Shown here: positions 7,989-15,108 of the stretch, one piece after another
Layout: every line of letters starts with the position of its first letter
How positions within the stretch are numbered: the first letter of the stretch is position 1
Translations under genes and position numbers: made by a program
Notes under the pieces: model-generated
Told to the model about the DNA's origin: nothing
Databases searched by the model: none
Seen by the model: only the letters and a program-made list of their open reading frames with translations
Source of the DNA: an uncultured bacterium
GTDB lineage: Bacteria > Patescibacteriota > Minisyncoccia > Moranbacterales > GWC2-37-73
DNA length: 43,234 bases
Reading direction: 5' to 3'
NCBI GenBank assembly: GCA_903861715.1
Contig: CAIOVI010000041.1
Location: 1 to 43,234 of the forward strand

Positions 7989-9428
7989 ATGAAAGTTCCG
8001 ACCATTCTGCATGGCAGCGATGAACTGTTGCCGGATGAAGAAACCTTGGCCAAGTTGGAAGACATTGCAAGCGACGAGCGTCTTTTCCACCACGTGGCTT
8101 CCATGAGCGACGTGCATTCCAAAAAAGGTCGCAAGACTCCGACTGGCAGTGTGATTGCCACCCTTAATGATTTCTTGCCCCAAGTCAACGACACGGCTCC
8201 CAATTGCGGCATGCGTTTGCTGAAAACTGATTTGAATCAGGAAAATACTACCCAAGAGCAACTTGAAAAACTTTTTCAAGAGCTGGTTGAAGTAATCCCG
8301 ACCAAAAAATATATCGGCACCGCCATCCCCTTTCGCTTGGCGCTCGACGTTTGCAAACAAGGCATTGCGCCCTTGATCAAACATTTGGGCTCGCGCACCA
8401 AAAATGAAATTTCCAACGCTTTTGCCGAGGGGAATTTTTTCCGCCAAGAAAAAGTCACCGACCAAGACATTCTCAACGCCGTGCCAAAACTTTTTTTTCA
8501 CATTGGAAAATTCCGACTTGGGATCTTGGGCGCCGCTGGCAATCACTTTTTGGATTTGATGAAAATCACCGACGTCAAAAATTCCGTAATTGCTGAAAAA
8601 TTTGGGCTCAAGGAAGGCCAATATGTTTTCTTGATGCACACTGGTTCGGGCTTGTTTGGTCAATATGCGTCATATATGTATACCCCCAAGAAAAAAGAAC
8701 ATTTGAGTCAACGAATCATTTTGAAACTTGGCACCACTTTTTTTGGCAGTCAATTGAAAAATGTTTACGCCAAGATTGCCAAGGAAATTGAGAAATACAA
8801 AAATAGCAACGATTTCATTGGCTACAAAGCTGACAGCGCCGAAGGCCAAATGTTTTTCACCGCTCACAAAGCCAGCGCCAATTTCGGTTTTGCCAACCGA
8901 ACAGTTCTCAATCATCACCTCGATCAAGCATTGGAAAAAACCTTCGGAAGGCAGATCCAATTAGATATGCTCTACGACACCACCCATATCTCCATCGAGA
9001 AGGAAAATCACTATGACAAGGCCGTCTGGGTGCACAGAAACGGCTCAGTTCGTGCCAATGGGCCAAAAGGGATGTTTGGGCACCCCCTCTTTTCTCAGAC
9101 CGGGGAGCCCGTTTTTATTCCTTCCTCTATGGCTACCCCCGCCTATATCGCTGTCGGCACCGATGAAAACCAGTCTTCTTTCTTCTCTGCCCCGCATGGA
9201 ACTGGCCGCCGCGCCAAACTTTCCGAAGAAACCGCCAAGGACAAAGATCAGCTTTTCAAAAAGATGGATGCAAGTCACGTGAAACTCTACAACGCCAAGT
9301 CCAAAGGCGTCATCATGCAAGACAGCGCTTACTACAAAGACATCGACGAAGTAGTTTCTGGCATGGAAGAAAACAAAATGGTCAACGTTGTGGCCAAGAT
9401 GCAACCCGTGGCAGTACTGATGTACTAA
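7989..9428 (+). CDS. Divergent RtcB-family RNA ligase-like protein
   Basis: RtcB joins RNA 2',3'-cyclic-phosphate or 3'-phosphate ends to 5'-OH ends using GTP and Mn2+. With the start at 7989 it has 479 residues. Seen in order: MSDVHSKKG (40-47, for MPDVHxGxG), NCGM with the metal cysteine C73, GNHF (184-187), HTGSG (217-221, for HSGSRG), TTH (331-333), VHRNGSVRA (348-356, for VHRKGATRA) and HGTGR (403-407) with the histidine that is guanylylated in RtcB. Usual GVDIGCGM reads NDTAPNCGM, so the metal aspartate three residues before the cysteine is alanine. An upstream ATG at 7932 exists, but its residues come from a repeat. Activity may be altered. Other possibilities are an RtcB paralogue for RNA repair or a non-ligase relative. 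Confidence 0.8.
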   Translation: MKVPTILHGSDELLPDEETLAKLEDIASDERLFHHVASMSDVHSKKGRKTPTGSVIATLNDFLPQVNDTAPNCGMRLLKTDLNQENTTQEQLEKLFQELVEVIPTKKYIGTAIPFRLALDVCKQGIAPLIKHLGSRTKNEISNAFAEGNFFRQEKVTDQDILNAVPKLFFHIGKFRLGILGAAGNHFLDLMKITDVKNSVIAEKFGLKEGQYVFLMHTGSGLFGQYASYMYTPKKKEHLSQRIILKLGTTFFGSQLKNVYAKIAKEIEKYKNSNDFIGYKADSAEGQMFFTAHKASANFGFANRTVLNHHLDQALEKTFGRQIQLDMLYDTTHISIEKENHYDKAVWVHRNGSVRANGPKGMFGHPLFSQTGEPVFIPSSMATPAYIAVGTDENQSSFFSAPHGTGRRAKLSEETAKDKDQLFKKMDASHVKLYNAKSKGVIMQDSAYYKDIDEVVSGMEENKMVNVVAKMQPVAVLMY

Positions 9429-9549
9429 GAAAAAATTTTAAAGGCTAAATTTAAAATTTTAAATAAATGTTTAAATTTAAATTGCTAAATGTTTTAAAAT
9501 TTAGTCATTTAGATTTCATTTCAAATTTAAAATTAAAAAATTCAAATTA
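9429..9549. other. AT-only degenerate repeat spacer
   Basis: The 121-base gap is almost pure A/T made of variants of AAATTTAAAATTTTA. No hairpin with a GC stem and no convincing promoter was seen. Confidence 0.5.
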
Positions 9550-10170
9550 ATGCGCATCATCTCAATTTCCGGCCTCGATGGCTCGGGAAAGTCAACTCAA
9601 ATAGAATTGCTGAAAGAATATTTCCAAGCTCGTGGAAAAAAAGTTTGCTATTTCCACGCCGTGGCTTTTTCGATTGCCAATAAGGGCGCAAAGCGTGGAG
9701 CGCAAAGCGTGAAACGTGAAAATAAATCTATAACAACTGCAAGTTGGCTGCAAATTCAGCTTCGCAAGATCGCTTTATTCATTGATCTTCTGCGTTTCAA
9801 AAAATTACTAAGAAAATTAGAAAAATCAGGTTATGACTACTTACTATCAGACCGCTATTTTTATGACAGTTTAATAAATATCAATTATCTTGAATCAAAA
9901 AATCATCAGCCTAAAAGCTATCAGCTAAAAGCTAAAAGCTGCACAAACATCCTCAGTCCTGACTTTGCTTTTTTCCTCAACGCCGACCCTGCCAAAATCA
10001 TGCAGCGTCCTCGCCCAGCCGACCAAGGCCTCGACTATCTCATCGCCAAACAAAAAATTCTGACGCAATTTGCCAAAGAAAATAGTTTAATTGAAATTGA
10101 TGGGAATAAATCACAGCAAGAAGTGTTTGGAGAAATAATTACTATAATTGAAACAAGTAGAAACAAATAG
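9550..10170 (+). CDS. Thymidylate kinase-like P-loop nucleotide kinase
   Basis: A 206-residue P-loop kinase resembling Tmk, which phosphorylates dTMP to dTDP. Residues 6-16 are ISGLDGSGKST (Walker A), residues about 96-101 are SDRYFY (DRY motif that binds the substrate), and a late FLNADPAKIMQRPRP matches the LID/sugar-binding part. Two stretches look like repeat DNA translated in frame: 9686-9720 (GCGCAAAGCGT units giving KRGAQSVKR) and 9909-9941 (AGCTAAAAGC units giving PKSYQLKAKS). These replace or extend surface loops. It may be a paralogue rather than the housekeeping enzyme. Confidence 0.72.
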   Translation: MRIISISGLDGSGKSTQIELLKEYFQARGKKVCYFHAVAFSIANKGAKRGAQSVKRENKSITTASWLQIQLRKIALFIDLLRFKKLLRKLEKSGYDYLLSDRYFYDSLININYLESKNHQPKSYQLKAKSCTNILSPDFAFFLNADPAKIMQRPRPADQGLDYLIAKQKILTQFAKENSLIEIDGNKSQQEVFGEIITIIETSRNK

Positions 10171-10320
10171 AAATTCCGTAGAGATATAATAGAGATAAAT
10201 AGAAGCAAAATAGAAATGCGGTAGAAAAAAAGTTGAAATAAGAAAGAAGATAGAATGGGGATATATGATAGAAATGCAATAGAAACATGGTAGAAATATA
10301 GTAGAGATATAATAAAGGAA
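10151..10320. repeat. Degenerate 11-base tandem repeat (TAGAAATNNNN)
   Basis: TAGAAA/TAGAGA recurs at 10-11 base steps, for example TAGAAATGCAA, TAGAAACATGG, TAGAAATATAG, TAGAGATATAA in a row at about 10269-10312. Two phased blocks are separated by a less regular part. It begins in the last codons of the kinase and fills half of the 322-base gap before the orphan gene. The remaining gap (10321-10492) is A/T-rich with no clear signal. Confidence 0.75.
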
Positions 10321-10492
10321 AGAAACAAAGAATTTCTATTTTATTTCGCGAAGCATATTTCAATTATATTTCCATAAAATCATTTCATTAAGTATATTTC
10401 TATATATCTCTATAAAATAATACAGAAAAAAGTAACTCACACCCATAAATTAATATATAGGTCTAAGAAAATAATAAGTAGCGAAAAATCAT

Positions 10493-11962
10493 ATGAGCAT
10501 GGAAGACAATTTTTTGAAATCGCAGACGCAGACTGCAAATATCCCGAAGAAAAAACCGGTGGAAGAATTGCAGGTGGAAAAGTCGCAAGAGGAAGTGGAG
10601 CAATCCCCTGCTGAAAATTCAGGGCCGAAGATTGAACCTGTCAAAAATCGCCTGGCTCAAGAGCGCAGAAAGCAAACAATTGAAATTGAATTTGATGGCA
10701 TCAAAATTCCCCTCGAGACTGAGTCATATGATTTTGAATATCCTAAACACATTCAAGAAGAAACGGGGATTTTGGGATATGAGAGGACGAAGATTTCAAA
10801 TGATGCAATTTTTGATGCACTCAAAGCCTCCAAAAAGAAAACTCGCAGTATAGATTTTACAATAAGTAACAATATTGAAAAGATTAAAAAGAAAAAAAGG
10901 GTGCGAATAGATTATAAAACCGAAAATGCACGGGTTATTGGTGGTAGCATACTTATGGAATTGTCGAATGGTGAATATCCGAGATTTTGTTACAATCATA
11001 AAATGAACGCGTCCATACATAGCAGTAAACAGGAAAGCGCTCAGTCAAATGCATTCATGGAAGATAAATTTTTTGTGCAAAGAATGTATGGTCTTAATAG
11101 AACAGAAAAGCATCTTGAAAACTTTCAAAAAAAAGAGATCTATAATAATCCAGCATATGCGGAGGAGAGGGACAGAAAAAAGATATTCTGCGCATTTGAT
11201 AAAAAAACAGGGGCAATCTTGGAAGATGAACTTTACCCTGGTGACATTCCCGAGGTGCTACAGAAAAATCCTGAGGCGTTCATTGCGCCACAACGGGATG
11301 GAATAAATCTATTGGTCTCAAATTTCTTCAATGGCCTGAAAATAGATTCAACCTCATTCGGATTTCCAATGAAGCTTGAGTCGCACATGAAAGATTATAT
11401 GGGACAATGCCTCCATTTCTATTCAAATAAAAAGAATGGTATTAAGCCAGAGATTGCATCCACTATATTTGGAGGGCATTTAGAGAACTCTCTTCTTATG
11501 CTGTCTCTTGATGAGATACTACGAGATGAAGAGTTGCTTGCTAAAATGTTAGCCATGATAAATAAATATCCCGAATCTCCTGATCCTGATAAGGCTAAGA
11601 CGGCACTTATTTGTAAGATTTTTGAAAAAATATGCATAAAATACGAATTGAAAATTGATTCGCTAGTAAGTGAATATACATGGAGAGATAAATTTGTGAG
11701 CCGAGATAGAAATATTCAAGAATCTTTGATAGCTCATGTAGCACTTGCATTGGATATTATTGGTGATCCTGAATCTTACTCGATTCAAGGGGATGGGGAT
11801 CATGCGTATCTTCCAGTTTTTATCAATCACGACGAAATTCCGCAACTCGCTTGGGGTCATGCGAAATACGCACATTATTCCAACGAAAAAAGTTTCAATT
11901 TTTTCAAATTCAAACACGCGGAGCATTTACCAGAGCCACAAAAAGTGAAACACGAAGAATGA
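10493..11962 (+). CDS. Orphan cytoplasmic protein, unknown
   Basis: I do not recognise this 489-residue protein. Residues 1-55 are charged and disordered (KKKPVEELQVEKSQEEVEQ). The rest looks soluble and mixed alpha/beta, with no signal peptide or membrane helix. Visible landmarks are FDGIKIPLETE, ENARVIGGSILMELSNGEYP, FCAFDKKTGAILEDELYPGD, a helical part with LMLSLDEILRDEELLAKMLAMI, and a late ESYSIQGDGDHAYLPVFIN. Codon use is richer in ATA, AGA and GAT than in the neighbouring glycosyltransferases. It sits between the 11-base repeats and a CCTCC repeat, which suggests an acquired insert. The start could be 10493 or 10499; no Shine-Dalgarno helps. Confidence 0.75.
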   Translation: MSMEDNFLKSQTQTANIPKKKPVEELQVEKSQEEVEQSPAENSGPKIEPVKNRLAQERRKQTIEIEFDGIKIPLETESYDFEYPKHIQEETGILGYERTKISNDAIFDALKASKKKTRSIDFTISNNIEKIKKKKRVRIDYKTENARVIGGSILMELSNGEYPRFCYNHKMNASIHSSKQESAQSNAFMEDKFFVQRMYGLNRTEKHLENFQKKEIYNNPAYAEERDRKKIFCAFDKKTGAILEDELYPGDIPEVLQKNPEAFIAPQRDGINLLVSNFFNGLKIDSTSFGFPMKLESHMKDYMGQCLHFYSNKKNGIKPEIASTIFGGHLENSLLMLSLDEILRDEELLAKMLAMINKYPESPDPDKAKTALICKIFEKICIKYELKIDSLVSEYTWRDKFVSRDRNIQESLIAHVALALDIIGDPESYSIQGDGDHAYLPVFINHDEIPQLAWGHAKYAHYSNEKSFNFFKFKHAEHLPEPQKVKHEE

Positions 11963-11990
11963 AATTTAATAATCATTAATATTTGATTTT

Positions 11991-12088
11991 CCTCCTTTAG
12001 AAAAGGAGGATTAAGGTGGATTTGAAAAACTTAATAAACAAAGAAAGTTTTCCAATCCCTCCCAACCTCCCTTTTCCAAAGGGAGGAG
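11991..12088. repeat. CCTCC-ended hairpin repeat, copy 2 (compact)
   Basis: Same family as 3710-3830: left hairpin CCTCCTTTAGAAAAGGAGG, central AACAAAGAAAGTTTT, right hairpin CCTCCCTTTTCCAAAGGGAGG. Left and right ends are also inverted copies of each other. It ends 22 bases before the flippase start, so it forms part of that gene's upstream region. Confidence 0.8.
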
Positions 12089-12110
12089 AAAAATCTTTTT
12101 TAAAATATTT

Positions 12111-13655
12111 ATGTCCTCCAATAATCTTGCAAAATCAACTGTCTGGCTCATTGTCTCGGAATTGATTTTTAACCTTTCGGGTTATTTCATTCATTCTTTC
12201 GTTGGCCGCATCCTTGGGCCGGCTGATTATGGCCGCTACGGTTTGGTCGTGACGCTGACCACGATGGTCATTATTTTGATTGGCAACGGCATCCCGACCG
12301 CTATGAGCAAATATATGAGCGAGGTTTTTGAAACCAATCCCAGTCTCATTCCTGTCATCAAGCGTCAAGCCATCATTATGCAAGGCCTGCTGATTGCAGC
12401 TGTGACCGTGATTTTTTATTTTTCGGCTTCATTGATTGCCAAAGTCTTGGGCGATCCATCTTTGACTGCCCTGTTCAAACTCTCGGCTTGGATTATTCCT
12501 TCTTTTGCGCTAGCATCTTTCTATTTCTCCTACTATACTGGCCTGCATCAATTCAATTTGCAGTCCATCATGAAAACCGTGCGTTCTGTTTTCAAGGTTG
12601 TCATCATTGTGGGCATGGCCTGGAAATGGGGCGTGCCTGGCTCAGTGCTGGGTTATGCTTTCTCAACCTTCGCCGTTTATTTTATCGCCGTAGCCATTGA
12701 TAAGTTGAAATTTTCTCGAGATTTGAAAAAACAAATCGCTCTCCAACAGCAAACAGCAACTAAGCCAATTGATGTTTTTTTTGATTACAAAAAACTTCTC
12801 AACTATGCTTGGCAAGTCATCATTTTCTTTTTGGCCTATGAACTCCTCATCAGTATCGACCTTTATCTCGTCAAAGGAATTCTGCATGATGATTATCTGA
12901 CCGGAATCTATAACGCCGCCCTGACCGTTGGACGCATTCCCTACTACATTTTCTACGCGCTAACCATCATGCTCTTGCCAGTCATTTCCAAAACCACAGC
13001 TGAAAATGATCACGCGCAAACCAACGCCGTCATCAGTCAATCCCTGCGCCTCATGCTAATCCTGCTGATTCCTGCGGTAATTTTGATGTCACAATTTTCG
13101 CGTCCCATCATCAAACTTTTTTACAGCGCTAAATATCTCGATGCCGCTTATCCAATGTCAATTCTGGCCTATGGGGTGGGCTTTTTGACCATCTTTTATG
13201 TCATGAGTTTTGTGCTCAACGGCGCCGGTAAAACCAAGATCCCAATGTGGATTTCAATTTTTGGCGTGATTATCAATTCAATTTTAAATTATGTTTTCAT
13301 CAAACGCTATGGCCTCGCTGGTAGCGCCATTGCCACCACCCTCACTTCCTTTGTCACCATGCTGGCAATTCTCTTTTACATCCAGCGCGATTTTGGGGTG
13401 ATGATTCATTTGAAAAGCTTGCTCAAACTTTCGTTGGCTGGAATTTTGCTGTATCTGGCTTCACTTTTCTTCAGTCAGGGCGCTTTTATTTTCCTGCTTT
13501 GGGCAACCCTGCTTTTTGTCGGCTATTTGCTTGTCCTCTATTTGCTTGGGGAAATAACCCCGGCCGACCTTGATTATCTGCAAGAAATAATTTCCAAGAA
13601 AGCCAAGAAAGTTGAAATCCAAGAAGAACTTTCCGGCAATGAACCAAAAGCGTAA
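12111..13655 (+). CDS. Wzx/PST-type lipid-linked oligosaccharide flippase
   Basis: A 514-residue polytopic protein of the MOP superfamily (polysaccharide transport) that would move polyprenyl-linked oligosaccharide across the membrane. The N-terminus has the family look (STVWLIVSELIFNLSGYFIHSFVGRILGPADYGRYG), followed by GIPTAMSKYMSE and about 12-14 hydrophobic helices. The mid-protein FVLNGAGKTKIPMWISIFGVIINSILNY is a typical PST repeat-half signature. It has no direct co-transcribed partner and ends at a strong bidirectional terminator. In the context of the locus it is the candidate exporter for block-assembled glycan. Confidence 0.88.
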   Translation: MSSNNLAKSTVWLIVSELIFNLSGYFIHSFVGRILGPADYGRYGLVVTLTTMVIILIGNGIPTAMSKYMSEVFETNPSLIPVIKRQAIIMQGLLIAAVTVIFYFSASLIAKVLGDPSLTALFKLSAWIIPSFALASFYFSYYTGLHQFNLQSIMKTVRSVFKVVIIVGMAWKWGVPGSVLGYAFSTFAVYFIAVAIDKLKFSRDLKKQIALQQQTATKPIDVFFDYKKLLNYAWQVIIFFLAYELLISIDLYLVKGILHDDYLTGIYNAALTVGRIPYYIFYALTIMLLPVISKTTAENDHAQTNAVISQSLRLMLILLIPAVILMSQFSRPIIKLFYSAKYLDAAYPMSILAYGVGFLTIFYVMSFVLNGAGKTKIPMWISIFGVIINSILNYVFIKRYGLAGSAIATTLTSFVTMLAILFYIQRDFGVMIHLKSLLKLSLAGILLYLASLFFSQGAFIFLLWATLLFVGYLLVLYLLGEITPADLDYLQEIISKKAKKVEIQEELSGNEPKA

Positions 13656-13721
13656 ATCATACAAGCATTTAATCATATAAACATATAAACAAAAAGGACG
13701 ACTTACTATCCATCATAAACA

Positions 13722-13759
13722 AAAAAACTGCCGACATTTTATTGTCTGGCAGTTTTTTA
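13722..13759. terminator. Bidirectional terminator between convergent genes
   Basis: AAAAAACTGCC-GACA and TGTC-TGGCAGTTTTTT pair across a TTTTAT loop with one bulged base. A-tract and T-tract flank both sides, so it can end transcription from either direction. Confidence 0.8.
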
Positions 13760-13780
13760 TAATTCGATATAAAACTTTTC

Positions 13781-13818
13781 CACGTTCCACGTTCCACGTT
13801 ACGCGTTATGCGTTCCCA
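13781..13818. repeat. Degenerate hexamer-type repeat (TTCCACG)
   Basis: TTCCACGTTCCACGTTCCACG followed by TTACGCGTTATGCGTTCC; it belongs to the same family as runs at 1190-1225, 33424-33448, 33527-33557 and 37459-37505. Confidence 0.6.
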
Positions 13819-13819
13819 C

Positions 13820-13930
13820 GACTTATACCAAATTAACTAAAACACTGTTAGTTTCAAGGAGGCTCAACCTCCATTATGGAGGTTGAGCCTCCAACGTCTA
13901 TCTACCATTAATTAAGTTAATTCTGTATTA
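13820..13930. repeat. TIR element (MITE-like) family 2, long copy with hairpin
   Basis: The ends are inverted repeats: CTTATACCAAATTAACT near the left and AGTTAATTCTGTATTAG at the right (about 14 of 17 matching). Inside is a perfect hairpin (13858-13892), GGAGGCTCAACCTCCA / TGGAGGTTGAGCCTCC with loop TTA. A short copy lacking the hairpin is at 31407-31456. The right end supplies the TAA stop codon of the GT2 gene on the minus strand. Confidence 0.75.
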
Positions 13931-14869
13931 GATATTCTTCTTCCTAATCACATAAATTGGACGATTGATGACCTCGCGATGGATATTGGCCACATAAAGA
14001 GCCAACAGTCCAATGGACATCAAAATGATTCCGACCAAGAAAAGAATCAAGATCGCCAAGTTTTCAGAATCAGAAAAGGTTGAGGCAAAGTGCGTGCGAA
14101 AAACATATTTCCCCAGCATAATATAAAAGCCCGAAAGACCTGAAAACAAAGTGATGAAGATTCCCAAAGAGCCAGCCAACTTGAGCGGCATCAGACTCAA
14201 AGAAATAAAGCTATTCATGGCCAAGCCAAACAATTTCCAAAAACTATAACTAGCCGTGCCATGGAGTCGCTCATTGGCGTCAAAATAAATAAAATCCCGC
14301 TTGAAACCAAGCCAATCAATGAGCGCCCTGGTCATGCGACTGGTTTCCGTGAAACGAGAAAATTCAGCCACCACAACTTTGTCAATCAATCTAAAGTCCG
14401 TGGCGTTTGGCACCACTTTCACCTCCGCTATTTTGTTGATGATGTTGTAAAAAAGTTTCGAACCAAGTTTTTTGATCCAGCCATCACTCTTGTTTTTGTT
14501 TCTGATTCCAATCACCACATCAAAACCTTTTTCCCACCTGGCGATAAATTCTGGAATGAGCTCCACCGGATGTTGCAAATCAGCATCCACCATGATGCAA
14601 GCGTCGGCCTGACAATTGTTGATTCCGGCTGTGGTGGCAACCTCCTTGCCAAAATTTCTCGAAAAATCAATGAATTTTACCCTCGGATCGGCGGCGGCCA
14701 ATTTTTCAATTTCACCAATCGTGTTGTCCTTGCTGCCATCATTGACAAACAAAATCTCAAAGGCATACTGGCTTTCAAGGGGGGCAAAAATCTTCGTAAT
14801 TTCCCTGTGGAAAGGCAAAATGTTCCTTTCTTCGTTGTAAGCTGGAACAATAATTTGAATTGATTTCAT
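13928..14869 (-). CDS. GtrB/CsbB-like polyprenyl-phosphate glycosyltransferase (GT2)
   Basis: A 313-residue inverting GT-A enzyme, closest in pattern to bactoprenol glucosyltransferases (GtrB, YfdH, CsbB), which make undecaprenyl-phosphate-glucose from UDP-glucose at the inner membrane. Motifs: IIVPAYNEERNI, FVNDGSKDNT, DFSRNFGKEVATTAG (the RNFGK(x)A signature), MVDADLQHP with the DxD-type metal site, NATDFRLIDK, and HGTASYSFWKL. The C-terminus has two long helices, and ends in basic residues. It has a strong promoter at 14906-14934. In context it makes the lipid-linked sugar used by the adjacent GT-C enzymes. Confidence 0.9.
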   Translation of the reverse strand: MKSIQIIVPAYNEERNILPFHREITKIFAPLESQYAFEILFVNDGSKDNTIGEIEKLAAADPRVKFIDFSRNFGKEVATTAGINNCQADACIMVDADLQHPVELIPEFIARWEKGFDVVIGIRNKNKSDGWIKKLGSKLFYNIINKIAEVKVVPNATDFRLIDKVVVAEFSRFTETSRMTRALIDWLGFKRDFIYFDANERLHGTASYSFWKLFGLAMNSFISLSLMPLKLAGSLGIFITLFSGLSGFYIMLGKYVFRTHFASTFSDSENLAILILFLVGIILMSIGLLALYVANIHREVINRPIYVIRKKNI

Positions 14870-14905
14870 ATGGTTTTTTATAAATGAATAGTCCCCTATT
14901 TTTTA

Positions 14906-14934
14906 ATTATAGCATAGGGAAGGGATATATTCAA
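14906..14934 (-). promoter_or_regulatory. Strong sigma70-type promoter for the GtrB-like gene
   Basis: On the minus strand TTGAAT, a 17-base spacer and TATAAT (extended as TGCTATAAT). It lies between the structured element (14961-15078) and the start codon at 14869, so from this promoter the element would not be in the transcript. Confidence 0.7.
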
Positions 14935-14960
14935 TCAACTTTCAATGACTCAGCAGTTTT

Positions 14961-15078
14961 AAATTTTGCGAGCCTGTTTTCTCATTTGACCATATGCGCG
15001 ACAGCGGATCCGAGCTTTTGGCCATAGTCTTGGGCCAAAAGCGTGTCAAAAGAGAAAACGGGCGAGACGAAATATTTT
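14961..15078 (-). repeat. Structured repeat SR, copy A
   Basis: About 115 bases that fold as a three-way junction. The long outer stem pairs CCTGTTTTCTCATTTGAC with GTCAAAAGAGAAAACGGG. A small hairpin closes a GACA loop (GCGCGACAGCG). A 10-bp hairpin pairs GCTTTTGGCC with GGCCAAAAGC around ATAGTCTTG. It lies 30 bases beyond the stop of the GT-C gene 15109 and 92 bases before the start of the GtrB-like gene. Strand is given as that of the flanking genes; which strand acts is unknown. Confidence 0.8.
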
Positions 15079-15108
15079 CAGAAAAAATTTAAAATGCTAA
15101 GAAAATTC

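Noticed and set aside
8670-9404. Antisense and alternate-frame ORFs over the RtcB-like gene
   Set aside because: They follow the codon structure of the real gene and show no recognisable domain.
10035-10363. Minus-strand ORFs rich in F, L, S, I and Y
   Set aside because: They are produced by the TAGAAA tandem repeat and are not membrane proteins.
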